Notes: generated from the sequence alone by a model not told the origin. Positions 17,945-27,637 are shown, counted from the first letter of the stretch. The stretch is DNA of 64,000 nucleotides from CBDBON01 sp965208395 (GCA_965208395.1 CBDBON010000003.1:1178001-1242000), one strand, 5' to 3'. A program made the numbers and translations.

Positions 17945-18166
17945 GATCTCCCACAACCACTCGGCACCCCTATCAAGAAGGGAAGCCGCCAACAATCTCA
18001 GCGACAGGCCGTGGCCCACTACAAGGATGTACGGTGTCCGCTCTTGTCGGTCTTGATTTTCGACGCCACCGTCTTGCTGGCTCAGGAACACCCGGTGGAT
18101 GCTCTTCCCTTCGGCCGGCGCGAAATCCAGCGCAGAGATCTGGCCATCAACCGTACCTCTACGCAC
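17927..18166 (-). pseudogene. C-terminal remnant of a histidine phosphatase (phosphoglycerate mutase-like) protein
   Basis: The minus-strand frame contains PYILVVGHGLSLRLLAASLL followed by DRGAEWLWEIVNI. The strand-VxHG-helix pattern is the second catalytic-His segment of the histidine phosphatase superfamily. The N-terminal RHG motif and the body of the domain are missing, so this is a fragment. It starts just after the kinase stop at 18177. Confidence 0.45.
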
Positions 18167-18176
18167 TCATTCCCTA

Positions 18177-19445
18177 CTACAGGCGCGCCTCCGCGACTGC
18201 TACAGGTAGCCATATGGCGATTTCGGTGAAGTGTCCCGGTTCCGAATTCACCGACAGGGCTCCTCCGTGGGCCCGCACGATGTCGTGGGAGATGCTGAGC
18301 CCCAACCCGGCGTAACGATTGCCCGACCGTGTGGTGAAGAATGGATTGAGGACTCGGTCGATGACCTCCGGGGCGATGCCCATGCCATTGTCCCGGATCG
18401 ATACAAACACCGTATCGGCCTCGCGACGGGTACCCAAGGTGAGTTGCGGGCGGTAGCCTTGTTCCATCTCGGCCCGCTCCGCCATGGCCTGGCACGAGTT
18501 CAGAACCACGTTGGCGATGACCCGGTTCATCTCCTGCGGCATCACAGCAATCTCGCCGGCCCCGGTATCCAGTGCCTCGTCAATATCTACTTCGGACAGG
18601 TTGGCGATCTGGGCGACGGCGGCGTGGCACGCGATCCGTGATTGGGCGACGACGAAGCCGTTGATGTCCACGGTCTGCGACTCGCCGCCGCCTGACGAGT
18701 TGAGCGCATCCATCTGGGTCACCGTCCGTACCGCGCGTTCGGCGTTGCGAACGATACGCTCGTTGCCTTCCTTCAGGTTGTGGAACAACTCGTCGACCTC
18801 TGTGCGTTCATTTCGTTCAGGCAGCATCGACTCCAACTCCTGGATCAGTGCGCCGGCCTCCTCTCCAAAGTTCTTGACGAACTGTAGGGGATTTCTCAGT
18901 TCGTGGGACAGCCCTGCGGCCAAAGAACCCAGTTCTGAGACCTTCCTTCGGCTGACGAGCACATCTTGGGTCCGTTCCAGTTCCTCCAGTGCCAGCTCGA
19001 GATTCTCGTTCTTGGACTGCAATTCCTCAGACAAGCGACGCACGGTGTCCAACTGCATAGCCTTTATCGAACTCTGCCGCAGAGTCTCAAGCGCCCTGCA
19101 GGCCTCCGAAATCTCGTCCCGCCCGGTGGGTTCGATCCGGTAGTCAAGGTCTCCCATGCCCAACCGCCGAATCCATATCTCCACCTGGACAGTTCTAGGG
19201 CTCGTGTATAGCACGAGGGCGTCTATCGCTATCACGAACGCCATGGCAGTGCCCGACAGGACGATCAGCAACGGTTCTCCCGCCGCGATGGACGCCCCAA
19301 GGCCGGCCATGAGCAGGAAGTTGACGGCTAACAAGAGAATCCCGTGCTGGATGCTGTAGCGGCGGATGGAGAACCGGGACATACCCAGCGCCTCGTCTGA
19401 ACTCAACGGGGAGGTTTGGACAGTCGGTTCATGCGGTTCGTTCAA
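18177..19445 (-). CDS. Membrane sensor histidine kinase
   Basis: About 422 residues from a TTG start at 19445, chosen because GAGGGG lies six bases upstream; an in-frame ATG at 19496 adds 17 residues. Two membrane helices (about 35-53 and 59-81) are followed by a HAMP-like linker and a coiled coil (LQSKNENLELALEELERTQD). The dimerisation helix carries the phospho-acceptor in GLSHELRNPLQF (His at about 181). The ATPase domain shows the N box NVVLNSCQAMAE, G1 RDNGMGIAPE, the FFTTR F box and G2 GLGLSISHDIVRAHGG. No cognate regulator is adjacent, so it is an orphan kinase. The periplasmic loop between helices is very short, hinting at sensing within or under the membrane. Confidence 0.9.
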   Translation of the reverse strand: MNEPHEPTVQTSPLSSDEALGMSRFSIRRYSIQHGILLLAVNFLLMAGLGASIAAGEPLLIVLSGTAMAFVIAIDALVLYTSPRTVQVEIWIRRLGMGDLDYRIEPTGRDEISEACRALETLRQSSIKAMQLDTVRRLSEELQSKNENLELALEELERTQDVLVSRRKVSELGSLAAGLSHELRNPLQFVKNFGEEAGALIQELESMLPERNERTEVDELFHNLKEGNERIVRNAERAVRTVTQMDALNSSGGGESQTVDINGFVVAQSRIACHAAVAQIANLSEVDIDEALDTGAGEIAVMPQEMNRVIANVVLNSCQAMAERAEMEQGYRPQLTLGTRREADTVFVSIRDNGMGIAPEVIDRVLNPFFTTRSGNRYAGLGLSISHDIVRAHGGALSVNSEPGHFTEIAIWLPVAVAEARL

Positions 19446-19619
19446 GTGTGTCCCCTCGTATTCAACGCTATCAGGAATCGTGGGAAATAGGAACATGGTC
19501 GTTCACCTAGGCGTTGGCGTCGGAGTAGGCGGTCACGCGGGGCCTGACTCGTGTAACAGCACGATTGACCGCTCATCGTCCGCTCGACATCCCCAGCTCG
19601 CATTCCCTTACTTTCCACT

Positions 19620-20416
19620 ATGCGATCCAGCATCTGCGCATCGGTCGACGGGGTATTGAAGGTCCGGGAAGTGCGCAGGTCTAGGGCCGAGATTGTGGCT
19701 CGCTTCTCGGACATCGAGCCAAAAGTGCAGAACTCTGGAGGCTATCTGGAGTATCGCCTCGTCCTACGCCGTTTGATGGAATTGATCGGGTCCGAATTGG
19801 ACATCCGGTGCACCGAGTCGGAACTGGATTGTCTCCGGATACCCTACCTCAGTGGCCGATCTTCCCCGACGTAAGGGAGGCTCTGAACGTGCTGAAGACA
19901 CGCTACAGGTTCGCGGTGATCACCAACGTGGCCGACGACCTGTTTGCCGGGACGGCTGAGGTGCTGGACATCGACTTCGATGCGGCGGCAACTGCCGAGC
20001 AGGCCAGAGGCTACAAGTCCAACCTGCATAACTTCAACCTTGCCTCCGAACGGATGGCGGTCGAGAAGGCGGCGTGGCTACATGTCGCCGATAGCCTGTT
20101 CCACGACATTGGGCCAGCAAGCCGGCTGGGGATCAAGTGCGTTTGGGTAGACCGCGACGGTCGGGGCGGAGGAACACGCCGGGCCGACGCCGTTCCCGGC
20201 ATCGTTGTATCCGATCTCGCCGAGCTTGCACGATACACCGGTCTAGGAGCCGGGCCGTGGTATCACCCTGCGGGCCGCCGCCGGGCGGTTACAGGTGTAC
20301 ACAAATGTCTAATCCCCCATACAATGGCCAAGGAGCATACGAAGAGCAGACATGCTTGCGTACCATCACAGTCGTGTAGTTTCGTCGATCAGGTTTCTGA
20401 ATTTGCCGTTCGTTGA
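19620..20416 (+). pseudogene. Frameshifted type II haloacid dehalogenase-like (HAD) gene lacking its N-terminus
   Basis: Two overlapping frames read as one HAD protein. The first (19620-19874) carries RAEIVARFSDIEPKVQN and YLEYRLVLRRLMELIG. The second (from 19808) carries TLPQWPIFPDVREALNVLK, YRFAVITNVADDLFAGT, TAEQARGYKSNLHNF, HVADSLFHDIGPASRLGIK and CVWVDRDG, which are motifs II-IV and the cap of haloacid dehalogenase type II. The frame switch is near 19840-19850. The N-terminal DxYGTL nucleophile motif is absent, so catalysis is impossible. The open frame past about 20240 is probably non-homologous run-on. Confidence 0.7.
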
Positions 20417-20549
20417 AGGAGCCGACGAAACGGGTAGCAGCCGGGCATGTGTGAGTTCCCAGCAATCTGTATGTTCTATGGGAGCAACAAAACAAAATCG
20501 GCCGGCGGGCCCGTCCCAATAGTCCTTCACGCACCAGCAGGAGAGCATC

Positions 20550-22412
20550 ATGAACATTGAATCCCACACCCAAAGAGGCCAGCGGGTGGCGACGCTTCGC
20601 CCTGTGACCCTAGCAGTGTTGGCAGCCATTCTGTTCGCCATATTTGCGGCCAGCGTCACGATGGTGGCGGCCCAATCCCCCCAAAGCCCCCAGGACAAGC
20701 CGCGGGTCGTCGCGGGGTCTGTAACCGGTGAAGTGGTCGTCCATTGGAACGCCGTTCAAGGTGCGGGCTACTACCGGATCGGTTGGGTTTCCAAGGAGGA
20801 CTACGAGGCCGCCGTGGAGGCCGGCGAAGATTGGCTTAATGCATTCACTTCCGTGAGCATAGCCAACAGTGGTCAGGTGTCGCACACGATTGCGCATTTG
20901 ACGCCGGGCGCGTCGTACTGGTTCATCGTCGGCAGCAGTGGTCAACGCTATGGCAACCCCAAGTGGGGGCTATGGTCCGATCTGGTGACCCTGCCCGGCG
21001 GCCCGGCGGCCTGTGCCGGTGACCGTGACGCGCTGACAGCTCTCTACGACGCTACGGACGGTCCGAATTGGCGAAACAGCGTCAACTGGCTCAGCGATAC
21101 CGCTCCCATCGACGAGTGGTTCGGCGTATCCACCGACGCCGACGGCTGCGTGCTTGTCCTGTACTTGGACAGCAACGACCTCGCCGGGACGATTCCCGCC
21201 CGGTTGGCCACTCTGTCCCGACTACGCTCCCTGCACCTAGGGAACAACGACCTGACCGGGGCGATCCCGCCGGAACTGGCCGGGCTGGACGATCTGCGTG
21301 TGCTCAGGCTGGTAAACAACGATCTCAGCGGCGAGATCCCGAGTGAGTTGGGCAACATGGCCAGACTCAGTGTTCTGGACCTCGACGGCAACGAACTGAC
21401 TGGCCCTATACCGCTCGAGTTGACTAATCTTACTGAACTTCGCGTGCTGTCGTTGAACCGCAACATGCTGAGCGGGCCGATACCCGCTGAGCTCGGCGCC
21501 ATGACCAATCTCACCAATCTGGAGCTGTGGCAAAACGAATTTACCGGCGAACTTCCAACCGAACTGAGCAACCTCGTCAACATCAGGACTCTTGACGTCG
21601 ATGAGAACCAGTTGACCGGGACCATTCCCGTTGAACTGGGCAATCTGACCAATCTGAAGTTCTTGTGGCTCAGACAGAACCAGTTCACTGGCGAGATTCC
21701 GGTTGAGCTGAACAACCTCTCCAATCTGGTCGTCCTAGGACTGGACGGCAACCAGTTGACTGGCGAGATACCGGCAGGGTTCGGCAGTTTCGCTCGACTG
21801 GAGCGCCTGTATCTCTATGACAACGACCTCACCGGCGAAATACCAGCCGAACTGGGCAACTTGTCCGAGCTCGAACTTCTCTACCTCTACGGCAACCGGC
21901 TGACCGGAGAGATACCGGCTGAGTTGGGCAGTCTGACCAATCTGGAGAGGCTGTACCTCCACAGGAATCGCCTGGTAGGAGAAATACCGTCGACGTTCGG
22001 GAACCTTGCCAGCCTCGAATACCTGATTCTTGACCAGAATATGTTGACCGGTGCGATACCGCTGGAGTTCGGCAATCTGGCCGAGTTGAAGTACCTGAGC
22101 GTGAACCGCAACCAGTTGACTGGCGAGATCCCACCTGAGTTGGGGAATCTGGGCAATCTTGAGCAATTGCGGTTGGACAACAACGGGTTCACCGGGCAGA
22201 TCCCGGTTGAGCTGGCCGATCTGACAAAACTGGAGCAACTGCACCTGGACAACAACCAGCTGAGCGGCGTGATCCCTTCTGAGTTGATCAATCTGCCTGA
22301 ACTAGCGTTGCTGTACCTCTCCAGCAACGAGTTTACCGGGTGCGTGACGGCTGGGTTGCTGGATGTGGCGGACAACGACCTCGACGAGCTCGGCCTGGAG
22401 ATTTGTCCGTAG
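20550..22412 (+). CDS. Secreted protein with FN3-like domain and leucine-rich repeats
   Basis: A 620-residue exported protein. ATG 20550 follows GCAGGAG. The signal peptide (LAVLAAILFAIFAASVTMVA) ends near AAQ. Residues ~50-145 form a fibronectin-III-like domain (VVHWNAVQGAGYYRIGW; LTPGASYWFIVGSS). Then an LRR cap (DRDALTALYDATDGPNW; SVNWLSDT) leads into about 16 plant-type LRRs (LTGEIPAELGNLSELELLYL), with a closing cap (GCVTAGL...LGLEICP). Unlike the 8-14 kb LRR protein it has no lipobox, so it is secreted or cell-wall held by other means. The role is inferred as extracellular binding. Confidence 0.9.
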   Translation: MNIESHTQRGQRVATLRPVTLAVLAAILFAIFAASVTMVAAQSPQSPQDKPRVVAGSVTGEVVVHWNAVQGAGYYRIGWVSKEDYEAAVEAGEDWLNAFTSVSIANSGQVSHTIAHLTPGASYWFIVGSSGQRYGNPKWGLWSDLVTLPGGPAACAGDRDALTALYDATDGPNWRNSVNWLSDTAPIDEWFGVSTDADGCVLVLYLDSNDLAGTIPARLATLSRLRSLHLGNNDLTGAIPPELAGLDDLRVLRLVNNDLSGEIPSELGNMARLSVLDLDGNELTGPIPLELTNLTELRVLSLNRNMLSGPIPAELGAMTNLTNLELWQNEFTGELPTELSNLVNIRTLDVDENQLTGTIPVELGNLTNLKFLWLRQNQFTGEIPVELNNLSNLVVLGLDGNQLTGEIPAGFGSFARLERLYLYDNDLTGEIPAELGNLSELELLYLYGNRLTGEIPAELGSLTNLERLYLHRNRLVGEIPSTFGNLASLEYLILDQNMLTGAIPLEFGNLAELKYLSVNRNQLTGEIPPELGNLGNLEQLRLDNNGFTGQIPVELADLTKLEQLHLDNNQLSGVIPSELINLPELALLYLSSNEFTGCVTAGLLDVADNDLDELGLEICP

Positions 22413-22689
22413 GGGCGCGTTCTAGGGAACCTCCGATTGAACTGGTGTAACAGCCAGTCTTTCTGATGGGGAGCGGTTGCACTCGTGTGATGGAAACGGG
22501 ACTCTTACTTGGCTGGCTGTAGGAGATTCCGGGTCCACTTCACCACTCAGATGGACTCGGATCGTAGGACAGAGGAGATGGGCCGGCAAGCGGATTGCGA
22601 GGAGATCAGACGGCGCCCACAGTTTCCCGCCTCGAAACTCCCGTTCCCATCTTTCAAACGTCGTGGCGTGAAGGGGATGCAATACTTTA

Positions 22690-24438
22690 CTAGGCGATGC
22701 CTGCACTTCTGTCAGCGTCGGCGGCGACCACAACTCTCACGACGTCAACGCCGTGATATTTCTGATGACGGACGGACTGGGCGTAGTGGTGCAGCAGCCG
22801 GAAAGAGGCCTCGCTCTCCAAGGCGACCTCATGGCTCAGATACGCCAGCAGGTCCTGCAGGTTTTGTCCTTCCAGCGAAGAAAAGAACTCCAGCTCCATC
22901 CCTCCGCTACCGGGACGGGCGATTATGGTCAGGCGGCGGAGAGTACCGGGCTCAGTGTCATCCATGCTCTTCAACAGGCTCCACAGCGTTTCTTCTCCGA
23001 CGGAGCGCAATCGCTGGGTGGCGCTCTCATCCCAGCTGAGCTTGGCAGCCGCCTGCTGCATGAAGCCGTCTATTTCCGGCAGGGCATCCTCGCTCAGAGG
23101 CACGTGGAGACGCCCAGCCCTGGGCCTCACAAGTTCCGAGAACCAGGTCATCAGCACCAACGCGGCAGTGCCGGAGGTCAGCCCGTTGTCCAGGAATTGG
23201 AGCCAGTCGCTGCCCGGCAGACTGGCGATGATGTCGGAGTTCTCGAGAGCAAGTCCGAAGGAGAGCGCCAACCCCACCATCAACGACTTCTTATGGTCCA
23301 GCCCATCTTGTGCGACAGTCCGAATTCCCTCCACTATGTAGGTGCCCATGACCCCCAGCAGGTAGGCCCCCATGACCGGACCGGGGATGATCAGCAGGCA
23401 GGCCGTCAACTTTGGAGAGAATGCCAGCAATATGAGCATGGCCCCGGCGATGTACCCCACGTTCCGGCTGGCGACTCCCGTAAGGTTCACAAGGGAGCCG
23501 CTGGTCGCCGAGTTGATGGTCGTTGGCGGCGACCCGGCGAGCCCGCTCAACAACACCCCAAGACCGTTGGCGTTCAGCGACCCCTGCACCAACCGGTAGT
23601 CCGTGGCTGGCGGCGAACGGCGGGATAGACGCTGCACCACCACACTGTCGCCCATGTTCTTGATGCCGTTGATCATCAGTACAATGATCGCTATTGGCAT
23701 AAGGGCAGCGACAGCCGACGCCTCCGGCATCTGAAAGTCCGGGAACCAGACTCCGGGGACGCCCACCCACTGGGCTTGGGCAACTAGCCGGAAGTCGTAC
23801 AGCCCAAAGGGAATGGAAGCGACGCAGCCTGCGCCGATGGCGACGATGGGGACCCAGAGCCGCCATCCTCCCGAAACCCGTAGCCCCAGCAGGGCCAGTA
23901 CAGCCAATGTGGCGAGGCCAGCAACCGGCCCGGAGAACTGAGTCGCCCCGTCCGGCAGCGCTATAACGCGGCCGGATGCGATGGGGATGACCGTGGCGGC
24001 CAGCAGCATCAAGGCGGTGCCGGTCACCACGGGGGTTATGATCCGGCGCAGCAATGGCAGCCACGCCGACAGGGCAAACTGGAAGAGAGCGCCCGCCACG
24101 ATGACTGCGGAGAGCAGGCCGGGTCCTCCTGCCGAAAGCGCGGGAACGCTTACCACAATGAGGGAGACACTGGCTGCGGTGAGCAGCACGTGTCCTGTGC
24201 CGAATCTCCAGATCCGGGCAGCCTGGAGGGCCGTGATAATGCCGCATATCAGGAAGGCGGCGAATGCGGCCCAGATGAGATAGGCATCCGACTGTCCCGC
24301 CACCAGGGCGGTGGTGGTCACCGCTGTCACCATCGGCGTCAGGACCAGCAGCACTCCCTGGAAGCTGGCAATGATCGACACCGCCAGCGGGCAACGCTCA
24401 TCCGGCTCATAGCGGACCTGGTCAGTTCCCTGTTGCAT
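22690..24438 (-). CDS. NCS2-family (xanthine/uracil) permease with C-terminal soluble domain
   Basis: About 582 residues from ATG 24438; an in-frame start at 24507 would add 23 poorly conserved residues. Residues ~15-450 hold the 12-14 helices of a nucleobase/ascorbate transporter, with family-typical PVVTGTALMLLAATVIPIA, GLAGSPPTTINSATSG and NVGYIAGAMLILLAFSPKL. Beyond the last helix there is about 120 residues of soluble sequence (LRSVGEETLWSLLKSM; RRLTIIARPGSGGMELEF; YAQSVRHQKYHGVDVVRV). These recall a GHKL/RsbW-like ATPase fold, though I cannot see a complete nucleotide-binding motif. Proton-coupled uptake of purine or pyrimidine bases is the family role. Confidence 0.8.
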   Translation of the reverse strand: MQQGTDQVRYEPDERCPLAVSIIASFQGVLLVLTPMVTAVTTTALVAGQSDAYLIWAAFAAFLICGIITALQAARIWRFGTGHVLLTAASVSLIVVSVPALSAGGPGLLSAVIVAGALFQFALSAWLPLLRRIITPVVTGTALMLLAATVIPIASGRVIALPDGATQFSGPVAGLATLAVLALLGLRVSGGWRLWVPIVAIGAGCVASIPFGLYDFRLVAQAQWVGVPGVWFPDFQMPEASAVAALMPIAIIVLMINGIKNMGDSVVVQRLSRRSPPATDYRLVQGSLNANGLGVLLSGLAGSPPTTINSATSGSLVNLTGVASRNVGYIAGAMLILLAFSPKLTACLLIIPGPVMGAYLLGVMGTYIVEGIRTVAQDGLDHKKSLMVGLALSFGLALENSDIIASLPGSDWLQFLDNGLTSGTAALVLMTWFSELVRPRAGRLHVPLSEDALPEIDGFMQQAAAKLSWDESATQRLRSVGEETLWSLLKSMDDTEPGTLRRLTIIARPGSGGMELEFFSSLEGQNLQDLLAYLSHEVALESEASFRLLHHYAQSVRHQKYHGVDVVRVVVAADADRSAGIA

Positions 24439-24618
24439 TTCTAGGGGCGTCCCCCGGGAGTAATATCCGGCCTCTTGCTGATGACCTGCCACCAGCGGTT
24501 GTACCACGTTCTACGTTAGCCCGACCAGAGTTGGGGCTGGTCACAATAGCCAGCAGCGCTCCGAGAATACTGACTGCCCCCTCTCGTACCTGTTTGTCCC
24601 TTGACTCCGCTAAGGCCA

Positions 24619-24637
24619 TGTGTAACATTGTTACACA
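24619..24637. promoter_or_regulatory. Palindromic operator of the VapBC-type pair
   Basis: TGTGTAAC, ATT, GTTACACA is a perfect 8-bp inverted repeat with a 3-base centre, extended by flanking CA/TG symmetry. It sits 28 bp before the antitoxin start at 24665, where toxin-antitoxin operons are normally repressed by their own ribbon-helix-helix antitoxin. Binding is inference from position and symmetry. Confidence 0.65.
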
Positions 24638-24664
24638 CATGCCTAAAGCCGACTGGAGAGTGAC

Positions 24665-24940
24665 ATGGCGAGAGTGCAGTTGGTAATGCCGGACGACGAT
24701 CGAGAGCGCTTCGTTGACCAGGCACGCCGGGAGGGCATGTCCCTCAGCGCCTGGCTGCGAGCAGCCGCCCGGGAGCGTCTCAAGGCGCGCCAGAGCGTGA
24801 AGCTGTTCGAGTCCCCGCAAGACGTTGAGGAGTTCTTCAGGTCATGCGCTGCCCTGGATGGTCCGGAAACGGAGCCGGACTGGAGTGAGCACGTGCGCGT
24901 CATGAGCGAGTCGCGCGAGAGGGGAGCGGCCGGAACGTGA
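24665..24940 (+). CDS. Ribbon-helix-helix antitoxin (VapB-like)
   Basis: A 91-residue protein. Residues 1-40 fit a ribbon-helix-helix fold: strand ARVQLVMPDD, helices RERFVDQARREGMSLSAWLR and AAARERLKAR. The C-terminal half is acidic and flexible (PQDVEEFFRSC, EPDWSEHVRVM), as expected for the toxin-wrapping tail. The ATG at 24665 follows GGAGAG. The last codons overlap the toxin start by four bases, so translation is coupled. The palindrome at 24619-24637 is the likely autoregulatory site. Confidence 0.85.
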   Translation: MARVQLVMPDDDRERFVDQARREGMSLSAWLRAAARERLKARQSVKLFESPQDVEEFFRSCAALDGPETEPDWSEHVRVMSESRERGAAGT

Positions 24941-25332
24941 TTTTCGTTGATTCCAACGTCTTCATGTACGCGGTAGGGCGGCCACACCCACTCCAGACAC
25001 CTGCCCAGCGCTTCTTTGTCGAAGCCAACCGGAACGGCACCCCATTGTGCACTTCAGCGGAGGTCCTGCAGGAGTTGGCCCACGTATACCTGCCCACTGG
25101 GAGGCTGCAGACCTTCGATGCTGCGTTCGAGCTAATGGCCAGCGCAGCAGTTTATGTCTGGCCACTGGCGGAGGCGGACGTAGCTCTGGCCCGGCGGCTC
25201 CATGAGCAATATCCAACTCTACAAGCCCGCGACCTCTGTCACCTGGCTAGCTGCCGACGGCGCAGTGTCCAGGAGATAAAGACCTTTGACCAAGCACTCT
25301 CGGCCATAACCGGCGACCCGTCAATCCCATAG
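24937..25332 (+). CDS. PIN-domain toxin (VapC-like ribonuclease)
   Basis: A 131-residue PIN domain. Acidic metal ligands are visible at Asp5 (IFVDSNVFMYAVG), Glu42 or Glu46 (TSAEVLQELAHVY), Asp99 (QARDLCHLASC) and Asp118 (IKTFDQAL), the normal VapC set. Such enzymes cleave tRNA or rRNA when freed from antitoxin. The start is GTG 24937, inside the 3' end of the antitoxin gene. It is full length and apparently intact. Confidence 0.9.
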   Translation: MIFVDSNVFMYAVGRPHPLQTPAQRFFVEANRNGTPLCTSAEVLQELAHVYLPTGRLQTFDAAFELMASAAVYVWPLAEADVALARRLHEQYPTLQARDLCHLASCRRRSVQEIKTFDQALSAITGDPSIP

Positions 25333-25540
25333 GGGCGAGAACAGGCCGGTCAAGAGTTGACTGAGTTCGCGTCCGGGCTGGGAATCCTGTCATTGGGATC
25401 ACCCATGGCGAGTTCGCCGGATGAGCGCCACTGCCCTTCTGATGTCTTGGCTGCACACTCTATGCGCATGGAGTCGTACACGCGATGTCTACCAGGTTGG
25501 GATCAGAGTCGAGGCATGAAGCCCTTTCGCACCAAGAGGA

Positions 25541-26713
25541 CTAGGCTTCTTCTTGGTTACCCTCCTCTTGGAGTTGGTCCACCACAGGGGTGATGACCCT
25601 GATGAACTGCCTGAGCGTTAGGGCTAGCTTGTTGGCGAAGGGATCGTCGAGGGCATCACCGGTGTGAGTTACGAAGACACGGTTTTCTTCCACTATCTGG
25701 TCCTCATGGACTCCCAACTGCTCAATCCTGCTTGTCAACTCCCCCGAGAAGTAGGCGAACTCGACGTTCACCTTCCACTGAGCTGGTTCATAGCCGTCCA
25801 TGCGATACAGGTTCATGCGGTAGGACAGCTCCCAGTTGCTCCAGGGCTCACGCCTGTACCAGACCCGGTAGTACCGGTGGTCATATGCTCCGCCGGCCCA
25901 TCCCCCGGCCCATTTGCTCCGTCTGTCGGGCATGATTTCCTCCGGCAGACGATTCAACGCGAGGTCGGCAACTGCCCTGAGGAAGCGCGTGACGTCGTCG
26001 CTTCTGTTCCGGTCGTAGGTTCTCTGCAACCTCTCGGCAAAGCCGCTGGTCTCTCCCTGTAGCTGCCGGCTGCCGATTTGAACCTCGTAGTCCTCCTCCC
26101 CCGGTACTGGGATGATCACGTTCGCCTGAAGATATAGTGATTCGCTCTCGGCATCGCGGTACGGTACGAGTTGGACGCAGGTGATCAGACCGTCAGCTGG
26201 CACTTGCTCGTTCAGCCACAGGGCGGCTGAGGTGACTTCCGGCGCGAATCTGTGACTTGCCAGGATGATCCGCTGACCGTTGTTCAGGGACTCCAGATCG
26301 TCGGCATCCAGGTGTTCCAGCAGCAGGAGTCCGGCATCCTCTTCCGACATGTCTTCATGACGGGCTAGCAGGCCTATGACCGCATCCTTGCCGGCCCGGC
26401 GGAGGTAGCTCGCGTACTTGATGGCTTGCCAGTAAGCGTCCGCCCCTGTGTCGTCGCGCTTCAGCTCTATGACGACGAGTCTGCCGCTGGCGTCTACCGC
26501 CAGCAGATCAAGCCTCTCGCTCGTCCTGTCGAATCCGCTGAACTCCTTCGCAACTATCAGAAGGTCGTCTCCCAGGATCTTGGGATTGGCTGCCACCCAT
26601 TCCTGAATGTCTCTCCGCTCCCTGAGGCCCAGCTGAGCGAAGTCCACCTCCTCCAACGCTCGAGGTTCGTGTGTAGACGGATCGACTCTGAATAGCTGTG
26701 GTTCTCTGCTCAT
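25541..26713 (-). CDS. PD-(D/E)XK nuclease-like protein (NucS/DUF91-type N-terminal domain)
   Basis: About 390 residues. The N-terminal ~130 residues carry RRDIQEWVAANPKILGDDLL followed by ERLDLLAVDASGRLVVIELK. That is the D..-xn-ExK core of NucS/DUF91-like PD-(D/E)XK nucleases, then DTGADAYWQAIKYASYL. The C-terminal part (about 230-390) resembles DUF4268-like domains with Trp/Tyr-rich text (YYRVWYRREPWSNWELSYRM). ATG 26713 is preferred over a GTG at 26734, because AAGGGAG lies between them. Likely a DNA-binding or cleaving enzyme of repair or defence; no partner genes are adjacent. Confidence 0.7.
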   Translation of the reverse strand: MSREPQLFRVDPSTHEPRALEEVDFAQLGLRERRDIQEWVAANPKILGDDLLIVAKEFSGFDRTSERLDLLAVDASGRLVVIELKRDDTGADAYWQAIKYASYLRRAGKDAVIGLLARHEDMSEEDAGLLLLEHLDADDLESLNNGQRIILASHRFAPEVTSAALWLNEQVPADGLITCVQLVPYRDAESESLYLQANVIIPVPGEEDYEVQIGSRQLQGETSGFAERLQRTYDRNRSDDVTRFLRAVADLALNRLPEEIMPDRRSKWAGGWAGGAYDHRYYRVWYRREPWSNWELSYRMNLYRMDGYEPAQWKVNVEFAYFSGELTSRIEQLGVHEDQIVEENRVFVTHTGDALDDPFANKLALTLRQFIRVITPVVDQLQEEGNQEEA

Positions 26714-26920
26714 TGCTCCGTTAACTCCCTTCACAGACTACACACGGCCCCTCGACCACAGCACCCCAAATTGTGCTTTCGCTTTTAGAGTGGGAGGCGC
26801 TGGATTCAAGTCCACCAGTCTAGGCTGCTTTACTGCTAGGGCGAGGGGCGCAGGCCATCTCGGCCTAGATGGACGATGTCATCAGTCACCCATGGCGTCC
26901 AGCACCGGAAGGTAGAGCGA

Positions 26921-27637
26921 TCAATGGGTCTCCGCTTCCGGTTCGCTCCCAAGGCTCTCTTTCGATGATGCCAACCCCCATCCCAAAAGGCCCATATAGA
27001 CGAGTCCAGCCACGGACATTGCCGCAAACACAGGCGCGAACGCCAACTCCAATCTGTCTGAATGCCACGCGGTGACGAACACCACCAAGGACGCCATCGC
27101 TAGTACAGCAACGATGCCGTTGAACTTAGGGGGCAGACGTACAGGTTCGGGCCTGAAGACGAGGCCCAGCGCCATTGTCGCCGTCCCGGCGAAACCTGCC
27201 ACGCCGGAGGTGAAGTGCAACCCGAACCACACCCGCTGCATCGCCAGCGCCGATTGGAGCCATTCCTCGGACTTCACTGTGTCGCTCTCCAGCGCCGCCA
27301 CCCCCATGCCGGTAATCATGTAGTCGAGACCCCGCATCACCATCTGGAGGACCAGGGCAAGGGCCATCGCCAGAAGGCCGAGCCGGGGCACGGGGCCCGC
27401 ATACCGCCGCAGTGTCAGGAGACCGTGAAGCATTAGCAGGGCACCGAATACAATCACTATAATTGTGGTGTAGGTCAGCACTTCGTTGCGGGCCATCGCC
27501 AGCGTAATGTCGTTGAGATTGATGAAGGACACGTTGTCCACGGCGCCGCGACCCGGAGAGAGCGCAAAGCCCACCGCCACCATCGCGGTCCCGGCCAACA
27601 GGGACCAACCGCCGAGTTGCCTCTCCGTCACATTCAT
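26921..27637 (-). CDS. Seven-helix integral membrane protein, unknown
   Basis: About 238 residues from ATG 27637 (MNVTERQLGGW), chosen over an upstream in-frame start that adds a charged 13-residue tail. About seven hydrophobic segments are visible, including LLAGTAMVAVGFALSPG, TTIIVIVFGALLMLHGLLTL, LGLLAMALALVLQMVMRG, GFAGTATMALGLVF and VFAAMSVAGLVYMGLLGWGL. The layout recalls DUF4386-like proteins, but I cannot confirm the family. It stands alone. Confidence 0.65.
   Translation of the reverse strand: MNVTERQLGGWSLLAGTAMVAVGFALSPGRGAVDNVSFINLNDITLAMARNEVLTYTTIIVIVFGALLMLHGLLTLRRYAGPVPRLGLLAMALALVLQMVMRGLDYMITGMGVAALESDTVKSEEWLQSALAMQRVWFGLHFTSGVAGFAGTATMALGLVFRPEPVRLPPKFNGIVAVLAMASLVVFVTAWHSDRLELAFAPVFAAMSVAGLVYMGLLGWGLASSKESLGSEPEAETH

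Noticed and set aside
26785..26830. tRNA T-arm (GGATTCAAGTCC) as a tRNA or attachment site
   Set aside because: No D-arm or anticodon arm upstream; a short chance match or a minor remnant at best.
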